Positions 55,160 through 63,853 of a stretch of DNA of 64,000 bases are shown piece by piece. Every line of letters begins with the position of its first letter. Within the stretch, counting starts at the first letter, position 1. The position numbers were made by a program, and so were the translations under genes. The stretch covers positions 36,900 to 100,899 of the forward strand of contig NZ_LMLU01000010.1 in NCBI RefSeq assembly GCF_001422665.1, in the 5' to 3' direction. The stretch comes from Arthrobacter sp. Leaf234. GTDB taxonomy: Bacteria; Actinomycetota; Actinomycetes; Actinomycetales; Micrococcaceae. Below the pieces are notes generated by a model. It searched no databases and was not told where the DNA came from. It worked only from the letters and a program-made list of their open reading frames with translations.

Positions 55160-56728
55160 ATGGGCGTTCGACGCCGACTCATGCCTGCCGACGATTGGAT
55201 TCCCCAGATGCCCGCCCAGCTCCCCGCCCTGCAGGTCGAGACGCAGCCGGGCCCCAACCGGCCGAACGTCGCGATCGTGCAGGGGTTCGTCGGGTCGCTG
55301 ATGATGTGGATGGGCTCCCTCGGGGTCGGCTGGCTGTCCCTCGCGTCGGTGGAGCTACGACGCAACCCCGTCATCATCTGGCTGCGCTTCGAACCGGTGG
55401 GCGCGGTGCTCTCGGTCCTGCTCCTCGCCCTCGGCGGGATGCTGCTGATCCGCGCGTGGCTGCGCCTGGGCCAGCGGTTGAACGGTTGGTCCGACGAGAC
55501 GCGTCCGTACGTGCTCAAGGCCATCCTAGCCTGGACCGTCCCGCTCGCTGCGTCGCTGCCCCTCTTCAGCCGCGACGTCTTCGCCTACATCGCGCAGGGC
55601 CAGGTCATGATCGCCAAGCTGAATCCCTACCGGGACGGCTACTCGCAGATCTCCAACTACCTGCAGATCGGCGCCGACGACCTGTGGGCACAGAGTCCGA
55701 CGCCCTACGGTCCGGTGTTCCTGTGGATCGAGGAGGGCATCGTCCGCGTCACGGGCGGCTACCCGGACACGTCGATCATCCTGTTCAGGGTCGTGGCGCT
55801 GTTCGGCGTCGCACTGTGCATCTATTTCGTCCCGAAGCTCGCGGCGCTCCACTCCATCAACGCGACCCGAGCCCTGTGGCTGACCGTCGCCAATCCGCTC
55901 TTCCTCATCAATTTCGTCGCCGCCATCCACAACGACTCCCTGATGATCGGGCTGGCGCTGGCCGGCCTGTACCTGTGCGCGACGAAGCGACCCCTGCTCG
56001 GGATCCTCCTCATCACGCTGTCCGTCGGCATCAAGCCGATCACCCTCATCTTCCTGCCGTTCGTCGGCCTCATGTGGGCAGGCAAGGGTGCCTCCTGGCC
56101 CCGGAAGTTCCTCTACTGGTTCATGACGGCCGGCCTGTGTCTCGGCATCCTCTGGATCATGGGGCTCATCAATACGTTCGGGTTCGGCTGGGTCGGTGCA
56201 CTCAGCACCCCGGGGAGCGTCTGGATCTGGTACGCGCCGGTCGGCTTCATCGGGCTGGTGATCGCGACCCTCGGCAACGCCGTCGGCCTCAGCGGGTGGG
56301 ACTTCGCCAACGCCTTCCACACCGTTGCGCGCATCGCCTCGCTCGTGATCATCGCGATCCAGGTGTTCCGCGGGGACCACAGCCGGCTCGTCCGACGACT
56401 CGCGTTCGCCTTCGCCGCCATCGTGCTGCTGGCCCCCATGATCCAGTCCTGGTACGTCGTCTGGCTGATCCCACTGTTCGCCGTGACCGGGATCCGGGAC
56501 GACTGGCAGGTCAAGTTCCTCTACTTCACGGTGGCGTTCTTCATGGTCTACGCCATCTCGGACCAGCTCGACATCTTCCCCTACTTCGATCTCAGCCTGA
56601 CGGTGGCGCGGCAGGTGGCGGCCGTCGTCGCGCTCGGGTTCGCGCTGTACCTCGTGTTCCTGGACCGCAGCACCAAAGTGCTCTTCCGACGGCGGTACAG
56701 TCCGCTTGCCCCGGGTCAGCTGCACTGA
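55160..56728 (+). CDS. mptB: Polyprenol-phosphomannose-dependent alpha-1,6-mannosyltransferase, MptB-like
   Basis: A 522-residue GT-C glycosyltransferase with about 12-13 membrane helices. The first outer loop has SRDVFAYIAQGQVMIAKLNPY, in which the Asp and the L-N-P-Y motif are typical of MptA/MptB enzymes that lengthen the mannan core of lipomannan in Actinobacteria. Use here for lipomannan or a related glycan is inferred. ATG 55160 follows GAGGAC closely; ATG at 55208 would lose 16 unconserved residues. Single gene. Confidence 0.82.
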   Translation: MGVRRRLMPADDWIPQMPAQLPALQVETQPGPNRPNVAIVQGFVGSLMMWMGSLGVGWLSLASVELRRNPVIIWLRFEPVGAVLSVLLLALGGMLLIRAWLRLGQRLNGWSDETRPYVLKAILAWTVPLAASLPLFSRDVFAYIAQGQVMIAKLNPYRDGYSQISNYLQIGADDLWAQSPTPYGPVFLWIEEGIVRVTGGYPDTSIILFRVVALFGVALCIYFVPKLAALHSINATRALWLTVANPLFLINFVAAIHNDSLMIGLALAGLYLCATKRPLLGILLITLSVGIKPITLIFLPFVGLMWAGKGASWPRKFLYWFMTAGLCLGILWIMGLINTFGFGWVGALSTPGSVWIWYAPVGFIGLVIATLGNAVGLSGWDFANAFHTVARIASLVIIAIQVFRGDHSRLVRRLAFAFAAIVLLAPMIQSWYVVWLIPLFAVTGIRDDWQVKFLYFTVAFFMVYAISDQLDIFPYFDLSLTVARQVAAVVALGFALYLVFLDRSTKVLFRRRYSPLAPGQLH

Positions 56729-56810
56729 TCCGACGTCGGCCGGGGTGTCGAGGCGGGACGGATCCGGGGTCGCGCGAGCGGGGGAGGCGCGGAACGGCGA
56801 TACTGGACCG

Positions 56811-57242
56811 ATGACCGATACAGGAACGACGGCGTACACCGGCGAGTACGAGATCAGCGAGTGGGTCGCGGAGCCGTACTCCGAACCCGGAAGCACCGGC
56901 GAGCTCTCCCGCGTGCGGGCCGCGAAAGTCTTCGAGGGCGAGATCAGCGGAACGAGCACCGCAGAGCTGCTGATGGCAGGGAACGACGTCGGAGCCGGCT
57001 ATGTGGCGTCCGAACAGTTCGTCGGCTCGATCGGCGAGCGCACGGGCGCGATGACCGTGCAGCACTGGGGGGTCGCAGAGGGCGCCGACGCTGCGAGCTC
57101 CGGGCACATCATCCCGGGATCCGGGACGGACGGACTGCGAGGCATCTCCGGGAAGGCCGTCTACTCGCAGGACCCTGACGGCCAGCACCGCCTCGAACTG
57201 CGGGTGACCTTCACGGCGGAGGCCGCCGTCGACGACGAATGA
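56811..57242 (+). CDS. DUF3224 family protein
   Basis: A 143-residue protein with a predicted beta-barrel (GEYEISEWVAEPY, KVFEGEISGTSTAELLMAG, VASEQFVGSIGERTGAMTVQHWG). The family is a small domain of unknown function related in fold to dirigent/allene-oxide-cyclase-like barrels. No signal peptide. ATG 56811. It is the only gene between mptB and tRNA-Arg. Confidence 0.8.
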   Translation: MTDTGTTAYTGEYEISEWVAEPYSEPGSTGELSRVRAAKVFEGEISGTSTAELLMAGNDVGAGYVASEQFVGSIGERTGAMTVQHWGVAEGADAASSGHIIPGSGTDGLRGISGKAVYSQDPDGQHRLELRVTFTAEAAVDDE

Positions 57243-57322
57243 TGCCGTGGCAGCCCGTCGCCGCCGGCTTATGGCCATCGACCCTGAGCGGTCCCGGGCG
57301 GCCATAGTAAACTCGGGGTACT

Positions 57323-57395
57323 GCCTCCGTAGCTCAGGGGATAGAGCAGGGGCCTTCTAATCCTCTGGTCGCAGGTTCGAATCCTGCCGGGGGCA
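57323..57395 (+). tRNA. tRNA-Arg (anticodon UCU)
   Basis: A 73-nt cloverleaf. Acceptor GCCTCCG pairs with CGGGGGC (one U-G). The anticodon loop CTTCTAA gives UCU, reading the rare AGA/AGG codons of this GC-rich genome. T-arm GCAGGTTCGAATCCTGC is canonical. CCA is not encoded. TAGTAA about 16 nt upstream is a likely -10 element. Confidence 0.95.
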
Positions 57396-57397
57396 CT

Positions 57398-57427
57398 CAA
57401 GGGCCGGGCGCGCGCGTCCGGCCCTTG
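57398..57427 (+). terminator. Terminator of tRNA-Arg
   Basis: A 10-bp perfect stem (57398-57407 with 57418-57427) around a GC-alternating 10-nt loop follows the tRNA by 2 nt. Confidence 0.7.
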
Positions 57428-57490
57428 CTATGTCCTGGTGGAACTGTCTTCGCTGCCGGCCGGGTCCCTACGACCCGGATGAATTCTCGG

Positions 57491-57979
57491 CTAGGGCTGG
57501 TTCCCGGCGTCGAAGCGCTCGTCGTACACCTGTCCCGCCTCGCACAGCAACCGATCGCTGATGCGCCCGAGGGGCACCACGTCCGTGAGCAGCGGCTCGC
57601 AGTCCGGTCCGCGGCCGACCGGCAATCCGGTGAGGATCCAGGCGTGCCGCTCCTCCTGCTCGGCGAGATGCCGGTACTGGCAGATCTGCCGTGCGAGCCA
57701 GTCCTCCAGGGGGCGCGTCCACCAGTCCTCCGGGGTGAGCGGATTGACCGAGAGCCCGGGCAGCGTCAGGCCGCTCTCCCCATCCCTGCTCGTGGACGTC
57801 CTGTCTGCCGCGAAACCGCACGAGTAGCGGAGGTAGACGGGACCCGAATCCTCGACCACCCCGGCGAGCTGCTCGAGGCTGTCGACGACCCTTTCCTCCG
57901 TCCTGATGTCGGAGCCGGTGGGGGCGGCGTCGCGTGCCTCGGGGTGGTGGGCGCTGTCGACGGATGCTGCGGTGTCCAT
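57491..57979 (-). CDS. DUF6098-like protein
   Basis: A 162-residue soluble protein with the actinobacterial pattern VYLRYSCGFAADR, SGLTLPGLSVNPL, WWTRPLEDWLARQICQY and GRGPDCEPLL, which I associate with DUF6098. No catalytic motif is obvious. ATG 57979 follows GTGGAGGC; an in-frame ATG at 58015 would add 12 residues. It is convergent to tRNA-Arg and divergent from the SSB gene. Confidence 0.7.
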   Translation of the reverse strand: MDTAASVDSAHHPEARDAAPTGSDIRTEERVVDSLEQLAGVVEDSGPVYLRYSCGFAADRTSTSRDGESGLTLPGLSVNPLTPEDWWTRPLEDWLARQICQYRHLAEQEERHAWILTGLPVGRGPDCEPLLTDVVPLGRISDRLLCEAGQVYDERFDAGNQP

Positions 57980-58197
57980 GCCTCCACGGTAGGAAACCGG
58001 TCGCCGGCCGTTCAAGACATCGCTCCGACCCGGGAATGCCTTCCACGGCCTGGATCGGTGGGCTAGGAAGGGTCGGCGACCGTTCGCCGCCTTCGCTTGT
58101 CAACATAGCGCCCGTTGCTCGGCGACCGCATGGCAGGCCGTCCCACACTGGACCCGGGCCGGGCGCCCGGCACTCCATCTCAACCGAAAGGAACATC

Positions 58198-58788
58198 ATG
58201 ACCGACATCATCACCGTGCGGGGCTACGTCGCCACTGAGGTCCGGCTGACACTGGCGCAGAGCGGGCTGCCCATCACGGGCTTCCGGATGTGCTCCACGG
58301 AACGACGTCTCGACAGGGAGACGGGCACCTGGGTCGACGGCCACACGAACTGGTACTCCGTCTCGATGTTCCGTCAGCTCGCCACCAACGCCGGCGCGAG
58401 CATCAAGAAGGGTGACCGCGTCATCGTCAGCGGACGACTCAAGGTCCGTCCGTGGATCAACGCCGACGGCCGCACGGGAACGTCGGTCGAGATCGATGCC
58501 GACACGGCGGGCCACGACCTGATGTGGGGCACAGCGAACTTCAGGCGGACCAGCGCCGACCGGAGCGATCCCTCCGCCGGGGCCGAGGACCGGCGGAGGG
58601 AGGACACCGCGGACCAGGACGACGCCGGCGCGCTGCCGGACGGCGTGGATCCTGTGACGGGGGAGCTGTTCGACCCGGCGACGGAACCCGAGGCGACGGA
58701 CGCTGCGGAGGACGGTGCGGCGCCCACGGACGGCCGCGCGGGCACAGCACGCGACGACCTCGTCGACGCGACGTCCGTCCCGTTCTAG
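58198..58788 (+). CDS. ssb: Single-stranded DNA-binding protein paralogue
   Basis: A 196-residue protein with an N-terminal OB-fold (DIITVRGYVATEVRLTL, WYSVSMFRQLATNAGASIKKGDRVIVSGRLKVRPW) followed by a long acidic, disordered tail. It ends SVPF, keeping the Pro-Phe tip that SSB uses to bind partners, though the usual acidic DDDIPF is reduced. It lies outside the rpsF-rpsR context of the main ssb, so it is probably a second SSB. ATG 58198 has AAAGGA 7 nt upstream. Confidence 0.85.
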   Translation: MTDIITVRGYVATEVRLTLAQSGLPITGFRMCSTERRLDRETGTWVDGHTNWYSVSMFRQLATNAGASIKKGDRVIVSGRLKVRPWINADGRTGTSVEIDADTAGHDLMWGTANFRRTSADRSDPSAGAEDRRREDTADQDDAGALPDGVDPVTGELFDPATEPEATDAAEDGAAPTDGRAGTARDDLVDATSVPF

Positions 58789-58845
58789 GGACCAGGCCCG
58801 CTGCGGGAGAGCGGCCGTCGGTCAGGCGCGTGGCAGGATGAGGGC

Positions 58846-59403
58846 GTGAGTCGCCGCCTCTTGATCAGACCGCCGTCCGCGCTGTGGCGCATCCTCACGG
58901 TGTCGGCGGCACTCGCCGTGGGTGTCACCGCCTGCACCGCCCCGCCCGATCCGGGCGCCGGGCCGATCAGCAACCCGGCATCGGACGCAGCGGAGGGGAC
59001 GCCGAGGCCTGGCGCTGCGGTGGGGGCACCGTCCGACGGTTCCTCCTCCGGTGTGCTTTCGCCGGAGGGGACGAGCCCCACGGCGACGGCGGCCGGGGAC
59101 GCCATTGGTGTCGCGGAAGCCGTCAGGTCCTCCCTGCAGGCACTCGCCGACGGCCAGGACTCGGTGACCCGGGATCAGGTACGCGCGGCGATCGAGCAGG
59201 GCTTCGCCGACGGGGGGACCGTCCCGGAACGTGTCGAGGTGTCGGTCGACCGGACCCCCACAGGGCTCGACGTCGACGCCATCCAGGGCGCCGGGCTGAT
59301 CGGGGACCGATGCGTCGTGGGGGAGGTGCGCGAGGGCGCCGTCTCGGCGGTGGTGCTTCCGGTCCTCGCCACGGGCCTCTGCTTCGTCGGGGATCAGCGC
59401 TGA
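58846..59403 (+). CDS. Predicted lipoprotein (DUF6993-like)
   Basis: A 185-residue exported protein: basic N terminus, hydrophobic core, and a lipobox VTAC with Cys30 as the lipidation site. A Pro/Ser/Gly-rich linker leads to a compact domain (about 85-185) with a Cys pair (DRCVVGEV and GLCFVG) likely forming a disulfide. I connect it with DUF6993; role unknown. GTG 58846, 57 bp after the SSB gene. Confidence 0.7.
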   Translation: MSRRLLIRPPSALWRILTVSAALAVGVTACTAPPDPGAGPISNPASDAAEGTPRPGAAVGAPSDGSSSGVLSPEGTSPTATAAGDAIGVAEAVRSSLQALADGQDSVTRDQVRAAIEQGFADGGTVPERVEVSVDRTPTGLDVDAIQGAGLIGDRCVVGEVREGAVSAVVLPVLATGLCFVGDQR

Positions 59404-59502
59404 CGCAGCAGAGGCGCGCTGCAGGTCATGGCCGACCGGCTGTGGCGCGGGGAGGTTCCGTCGAGTGGGAGAACTCGCCCGGCACGCACTAGCCTTAGGA
59501 CC

Positions 59503-61185
59503 ATGGCGGAATTTATCTACACAATGACCAAGGCCCGCAAGGCCGTTGGCGACAAAGTAATCCTCGACGATGTCAGCATGTCCTTCTTCCCTGGTGCGAA
59601 GATCGGCGTCGTCGGCCCGAACGGTGCCGGTAAGTCCACCATCCTGAAAATCATGGCCGGCATGGACACCCCCTCGAACGGTGAAGCCCGCCTGTCACCC
59701 GGCTACAGCGTCGGGATCCTCCTGCAGGAGCCTCCCCTCAACGAGGAGAAGACCGTTCTCGGCAACGTCCAGGAGGGCGTGGGCGAGATCTACGGCAAGA
59801 TCCAGCGCTTCAACGAGATCTCCGACGAGATGGCGAACCCGGACGCGGACTACGACACCCTGCTGGACGAGATGGGCAAGCTGCAGGAGGCCATCGACGC
59901 TGCGGACGCGTGGGACCTCGACTCCCAGCTCGAGCAGGCCATGGACGCTCTTCGCTGCCCGCCGCCGGACGCGGACGTCACCGTCCTCTCCGGTGGTGAA
60001 CGTCGACGCGTAGCGCTGTGCAAGCTGCTGCTCCAGAAGCCCGATCTTCTCCTGCTCGACGAGCCGACCAACCACCTGGACGCCGAGAGCGTGCTCTGGC
60101 TCGAGCAGCACCTGAAGTCCTATGCCGGTGCAGTCCTCGCCGTGACCCACGATCGCTACTTCCTCGACCACGTGGCCGAGTGGATCGCCGAGGTGGACCG
60201 CGGCCACCTCTACCCCTACGAGGGCAACTACTCGACGTATCTCGAGAAGAAGCGCGCGCGTCTCGAGGTGCAGGGCAAGAAGGACCAGAAGCTGTCGAAG
60301 CGCCTCTCCGAGGAACTCGAATGGGTCCGCTCGAACGCCAAGGGACGCCAGACGAAGTCGAAGGCGCGTCTCAACCGCTACGAGGAGATGGCGGCGGAGG
60401 CCGACCGCACCAGGAAGCTCGATTTCGAGGAGATCCAGATCCCGATGGGTCCACGCCTCGGGAGCCAGGTCATCGAGGCGCACAACCTGAAGAAGGGGTA
60501 CGACGGCCGCGTCCTCATCGACGGACTGTCCTTTTCCCTCCCGCGGAACGGCATCGTGGGGGTCATCGGCCCCAACGGCGTCGGCAAGACCACGCTGTTC
60601 AAGACCATCGTGGGGCTCGAGGAGCTCGACGGCGGAGAGCTGCGCATCGGTGATTCCGTGAAGATCTCCTACGTCGACCAGTCACGTGGCGGCCTCGATC
60701 CGAACAAGTCGCTTTGGGAGGTCGTGTCCGACGGACTCGACTTCATACAGGTCGGGCAGGTCGAGATGCCGTCGCGGGCCTATGTCTCGGCCTTCGGTTT
60801 CAAGGGTCCTGACCAGCAGAAGAAGGCCGGCGTCCTTTCCGGTGGTGAGCGCAACCGGCTGAACCTCGCCATGACCCTGAAGCAGGGCGGAAACCTCCTG
60901 CTCCTCGACGAACCGACCAACGACCTCGACGTCGAGACGCTCTCGAGCCTCGAGAACGCCCTGCTGGAATTCCCCGGGTGTGCCGTCGTGGTCTCGCACG
61001 ATCGCTGGTTCCTCGACCGCGTGGCGACGCACATCCTGTCCTACGAGGGCACGGAGGAGGACCCCGACAACTGGTACTGGTTCGAGGGCAACTTCGACGC
61101 GTACGAGCAGAACAAGGTGGAGCGGCTGGGTGCCGACGCGGCGAAGCCGCACCGGGTCACGCACCGCCGCCTGACGCGTGACTGA
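59503..61185 (+). CDS. ettA: Energy-dependent translational throttle protein EttA (ABC-F)
   Basis: EttA binds the ribosomal E site and gates elongation by ATP/ADP ratio. The 560-residue protein has two ABC domains: Walker A GPNGAGKST and GPNGVGKTT, signatures LSGGERRRVALC and LSGGERNRLNLA, Walker B LLLLDEPTNHLD and LLLLDEPTNDLD. The PtIM linker lies between (about 240-320, YEGNYSTYLEKKRARL). No membrane helix. ATG 59503 gives the EttA start AEFIYTM. Not an antibiotic-resistance subtype by length and linker. Confidence 0.94.
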   Translation: MAEFIYTMTKARKAVGDKVILDDVSMSFFPGAKIGVVGPNGAGKSTILKIMAGMDTPSNGEARLSPGYSVGILLQEPPLNEEKTVLGNVQEGVGEIYGKIQRFNEISDEMANPDADYDTLLDEMGKLQEAIDAADAWDLDSQLEQAMDALRCPPPDADVTVLSGGERRRVALCKLLLQKPDLLLLDEPTNHLDAESVLWLEQHLKSYAGAVLAVTHDRYFLDHVAEWIAEVDRGHLYPYEGNYSTYLEKKRARLEVQGKKDQKLSKRLSEELEWVRSNAKGRQTKSKARLNRYEEMAAEADRTRKLDFEEIQIPMGPRLGSQVIEAHNLKKGYDGRVLIDGLSFSLPRNGIVGVIGPNGVGKTTLFKTIVGLEELDGGELRIGDSVKISYVDQSRGGLDPNKSLWEVVSDGLDFIQVGQVEMPSRAYVSAFGFKGPDQQKKAGVLSGGERNRLNLAMTLKQGGNLLLLDEPTNDLDVETLSSLENALLEFPGCAVVVSHDRWFLDRVATHILSYEGTEEDPDNWYWFEGNFDAYEQNKVERLGADAAKPHRVTHRRLTRD

Positions 61186-61254
61186 CGGACGGCTTGCCCC
61201 GACCGTGGTCGGGCGTACGCACAGGTCGGACGGCGTCGCGCGTTGACGATTGCT

Positions 61255-61297
61255 GACGGACGAGGGGCCCGGCCGTTGGCCGGGCCCCTCGTCCGTC
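61255..61297. terminator. Bidirectional terminator ettA/tesB
   Basis: A 20-bp perfect GC-rich stem (61255-61274 with 61278-61297) with a 3-nt loop lies between the convergent ettA and thioesterase genes. Confidence 0.85.
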
Positions 61298-61341
61298 TCC
61301 GGGCGAGACGCCGGTCCGGCCGGCATGACTCCGCCTGGTGG

Positions 61342-62316
61342 TCAGTCCCGCGGGATGCGGATCATGCCCTCCTGCGCCACGCTGGCGACGAGTTCGCCGC
61401 CCCGGTTGTAGATGCGGCCGGCGGCCAGCCCCCGCGCGCCGGACGCGCTCGGCGAACTCTGCACGTAGAGGAGCCACTCGTCGACCCTGACCGGTCGGTG
61501 CCACCACATGGCATGGTCGAGGCTCGCCACACTCATGCCGGGCTGAATCCAGCTGAGCCCGTGCGGTCGCAGGATCGATTCGAGCAGGGTGTAGTCGCTC
61601 GCGTAGGCGAGGGCGGCGCGGTGCAGGTCGGGATCGTCCGGCATCGGGCCGAGGCTGCGCATCCAGACGGCGTTCCGCGGTTCCTTCGAGCCCTCGTTGG
61701 TGAGATAGAGGGGCGCGTCGATGTGCCGGATGTCGAAGGGGCGCTCGTAGGCCCAGGCCCGCGCGACTGGATGGTCGAACCCGCCGAGGAGGTCCGCCGT
61801 CGTGGGCAGGTCCTCCGGGTCGGGTACGCCGGCCGGCATCGGATCCTGGTGCTCCACGCCGTCGTCGGGCTCCTGGAAGGACGCGATCATGGACAGGATG
61901 GGGACGCCGTTCTGATACGCGTGGGTGCGCCGGGCGGAGAAGGAGCGTCCATCCCTGAGGCGCTGGACCCCGAAGGTGATGGGCTTGTCGGCGTCCCCGG
62001 CACGCAGGAAGTACCCGTGCATCGAGTGGACGTCCCGCGTCGGTTCGACGGTGCGCATGGCGGCGATCAGGGACTGCGCGAGGACCTGACCGCCGAACAC
62101 CCTGCGGCTGGGCTGCCGTGCGGAGGTGCCGACGAAGATCTCCTCGTCCGTCTGGGCACCCTCGGCCGGGCTCAGGTCGAGCAGGCCGAGGAGGGCCGCC
62201 GTGGGATCCGTCACGGAGTCCGACGACCCGGCGGCGGTCTCCTCTCCGGGCGACTCCGACGTACCGGACGGTCCTGCCGCTCGCGGTGCGGTCGCGCGGG
62301 GCCGGTGTTCTGCCAT
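61342..62316 (-). CDS. tesB: Acyl-CoA thioesterase II (TesB type)
   Basis: Hydrolyses acyl-CoA to free acid and CoA. The 324-residue protein is a tandem hot-dog protein: FGGQVLAQSLIAA and HSMHGYFLRAGD in the first half, and ASLDHAMWWHRP with the catalytic Asp in the second. A 45-residue Ala/Ser/Pro-rich leader precedes the fold. ATG 62316 has GGAG about 10 nt upstream; a start at 62406 would add more unconserved sequence. Divergent from the next thioesterase gene. Confidence 0.9.
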   Translation of the reverse strand: MAEHRPRATAPRAAGPSGTSESPGEETAAGSSDSVTDPTAALLGLLDLSPAEGAQTDEEIFVGTSARQPSRRVFGGQVLAQSLIAAMRTVEPTRDVHSMHGYFLRAGDADKPITFGVQRLRDGRSFSARRTHAYQNGVPILSMIASFQEPDDGVEHQDPMPAGVPDPEDLPTTADLLGGFDHPVARAWAYERPFDIRHIDAPLYLTNEGSKEPRNAVWMRSLGPMPDDPDLHRAALAYASDYTLLESILRPHGLSWIQPGMSVASLDHAMWWHRPVRVDEWLLYVQSSPSASGARGLAAGRIYNRGGELVASVAQEGMIRIPRD

Positions 62317-62486
62317 GGTTCGGGGTCTCCTCGGGACGGGTGCTGTGGGAGCGACGGCTCCCTGACGTCTTCTGACAGTAGACGCCGACCCTGCGGCGCT
62401 CAACACCGCTGCTTGCCCTCCGGTCGTCGACGTGGCCGGCGCCCGCGGATTGGATTCGGTGTGGCTGCCTTTGCGAGGATGAGGTC

Positions 62487-62951
62487 ATGTCCACGGTCCA
62501 CACCCTTCCCCTCCACCTGCGCTTCGGCGACGAGGACTCCTACGGCCACGTCAACAACGTTCGCTACTTCCAGTTCCTCGAGGACGCCCGCGTGCAGCTC
62601 ATGAGCCGTCCGGCCGGCGGGGTCTGCTTCATGGACACCGTCGACCCGGACCACTACACCCTGGTGGGCCGGCAGGAGATCGAATACCTCGCGCCCCTGA
62701 ACTTCAGCACGGTCCCGGCGGCGGTGGATCTCTGGACCACCGCTGTCGGGGTGTCCAGTTTCGACCTCGGCTACGCGGTGCGGGACCGCATCGGGTCGGC
62801 GGGGAGTGTGACCAGTGCCATCGCAGCAACCACCATGGTTCTCGTGAGTCGCAGCACGGGCCGGCCGGTCCGCCTGTCCGGGACCCAGAAGGACATCCTC
62901 GGATCGTGGCAGGGCGAGCCCGTCCCCTTCCGCCGTGCGCGTGCCAGGTAG
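62487..62951 (+). CDS. 4-hydroxybenzoyl-CoA-type thioesterase (single hot-dog)
   Basis: A 154-residue hot-dog protein: HLRFGDEDSYGHVNNVRYFQFLEDAR is the 4HBT/YbgC-type N-terminal motif with Asp and His-Val-Asn. Acyl-CoA or acyl-ACP substrate is likely; specificity unknown. ATG 62487, then 7 bp to the next gene, so they share a transcript. Confidence 0.85.
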   Translation: MSTVHTLPLHLRFGDEDSYGHVNNVRYFQFLEDARVQLMSRPAGGVCFMDTVDPDHYTLVGRQEIEYLAPLNFSTVPAAVDLWTTAVGVSSFDLGYAVRDRIGSAGSVTSAIAATTMVLVSRSTGRPVRLSGTQKDILGSWQGEPVPFRRARAR

Positions 62952-62958
62952 CGACGTC

Positions 62959-63627
62959 GTGCCCGATCCCGTGCTCCGATTCGCCGACCCTCCGACCGTT
63001 GCCGATTTCCGCACGTTCAGCGCACGGGCCAGGGCGAACGACGACGGCGGCATGCGCCTGGTCGCCTCGGGTCCGGTCCTCGCCGCGTACGTCCGCACCC
63101 TCGGCCCGACCGTCCTCGGCGAAGCGTTACCCACGGTCCTCGGCCTGAGGACCATGGCGCTCGATGCCGCCCACCCTTTGATCGGTCCGGTGGACACGAC
63201 CGTCGCGCTCGGGTCGGTGCTCGACCGCCTCGCCCGGATGCAGGACGGCGACCTGGCGTTCACGCTTCCCACGGTGACGGTCACGGAGGCCTGGGCGGGC
63301 GTCCTGCCGCCGCGATCGGGCTGGACGCCCGTCGGCTCGATCCCCAACAGCCTCCTGGAGCAGGCTGCACGGAACGGTATCGGCGAGGTGGCCAGAAGCC
63401 TTCCCGACCGTGCAGGGGCACCCGTTGTGAGCAGCGCCCGCGCCGCGGTGTGGGGCCGGGAGCTCGACGGTGTGCCGGGATCGGTCGCCGCGGGAGCGGC
63501 GTTCGGTGCGTTCAGCCTCGGCTTCCTCGATCCTGAGGGCGATGCGACGGTGCACACGAACGGTCGTTGGTCCCGCGTGAGCACGGGCCGCGGCCACATC
63601 CTGGTCCGGGCCGCAGCGCTCTTCTGA
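62959..63627 (+). CDS. Conserved hypothetical protein next to thioesterase
   Basis: A protein of about 222 residues, Ala/Gly/Val-rich, with no membrane helix or Cys cluster and no motif I recognise. Starts are ambiguous: GTG at 62935, 62941 or 62959; the last avoids overlap with the thioesterase gene and has AGG upstream. Codon bias is strong to the stop. It is probably translated after the thioesterase and may act with it. Confidence 0.6.
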   Translation: MPDPVLRFADPPTVADFRTFSARARANDDGGMRLVASGPVLAAYVRTLGPTVLGEALPTVLGLRTMALDAAHPLIGPVDTTVALGSVLDRLARMQDGDLAFTLPTVTVTEAWAGVLPPRSGWTPVGSIPNSLLEQAARNGIGEVARSLPDRAGAPVVSSARAAVWGRELDGVPGSVAAGAAFGAFSLGFLDPEGDATVHTNGRWSRVSTGRGHILVRAAALF

Positions 63628-63741
63628 CCGGTCGTCGGGAGCCGGCGTCAGGCCGCAGCGGCGCGTGTCTGCGCAGGCGCCGGTCACAAGGGGGCACCCC
63701 TGGGGCACAACCCGCGCCCGTGGTGATGACCGGCCCATCGC

Positions 63742-63852
63742 GTCACAACCGTCCCCACGCGCTGTCACAACCGTCTTCACATCGCTGTCACAACCGTCCC
63801 CACGCGCTGTCACGACCGTCCCCACGCGCTGTCACGACCGTCCCCACGCGCT
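63742..63852. repeat. Five tandem 22-23-bp repeats
   Basis: Copies start at 63742, 63764, 63787, 63809 and 63831, followed by a partial copy at 63853. The consensus is GTCAC(A/G)ACCGTCCCCACGCG plus CT; the second copy has TTCACAT changes and one extra base. There are no spacers, so it is a minisatellite, not a CRISPR. Confidence 0.95.
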
Positions 63853-63853
63853 G

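Noticed and set aside
63742..63852. CRISPR-like array
   Set aside because: Units follow one another directly with no spacers, and no cas gene is in the window.
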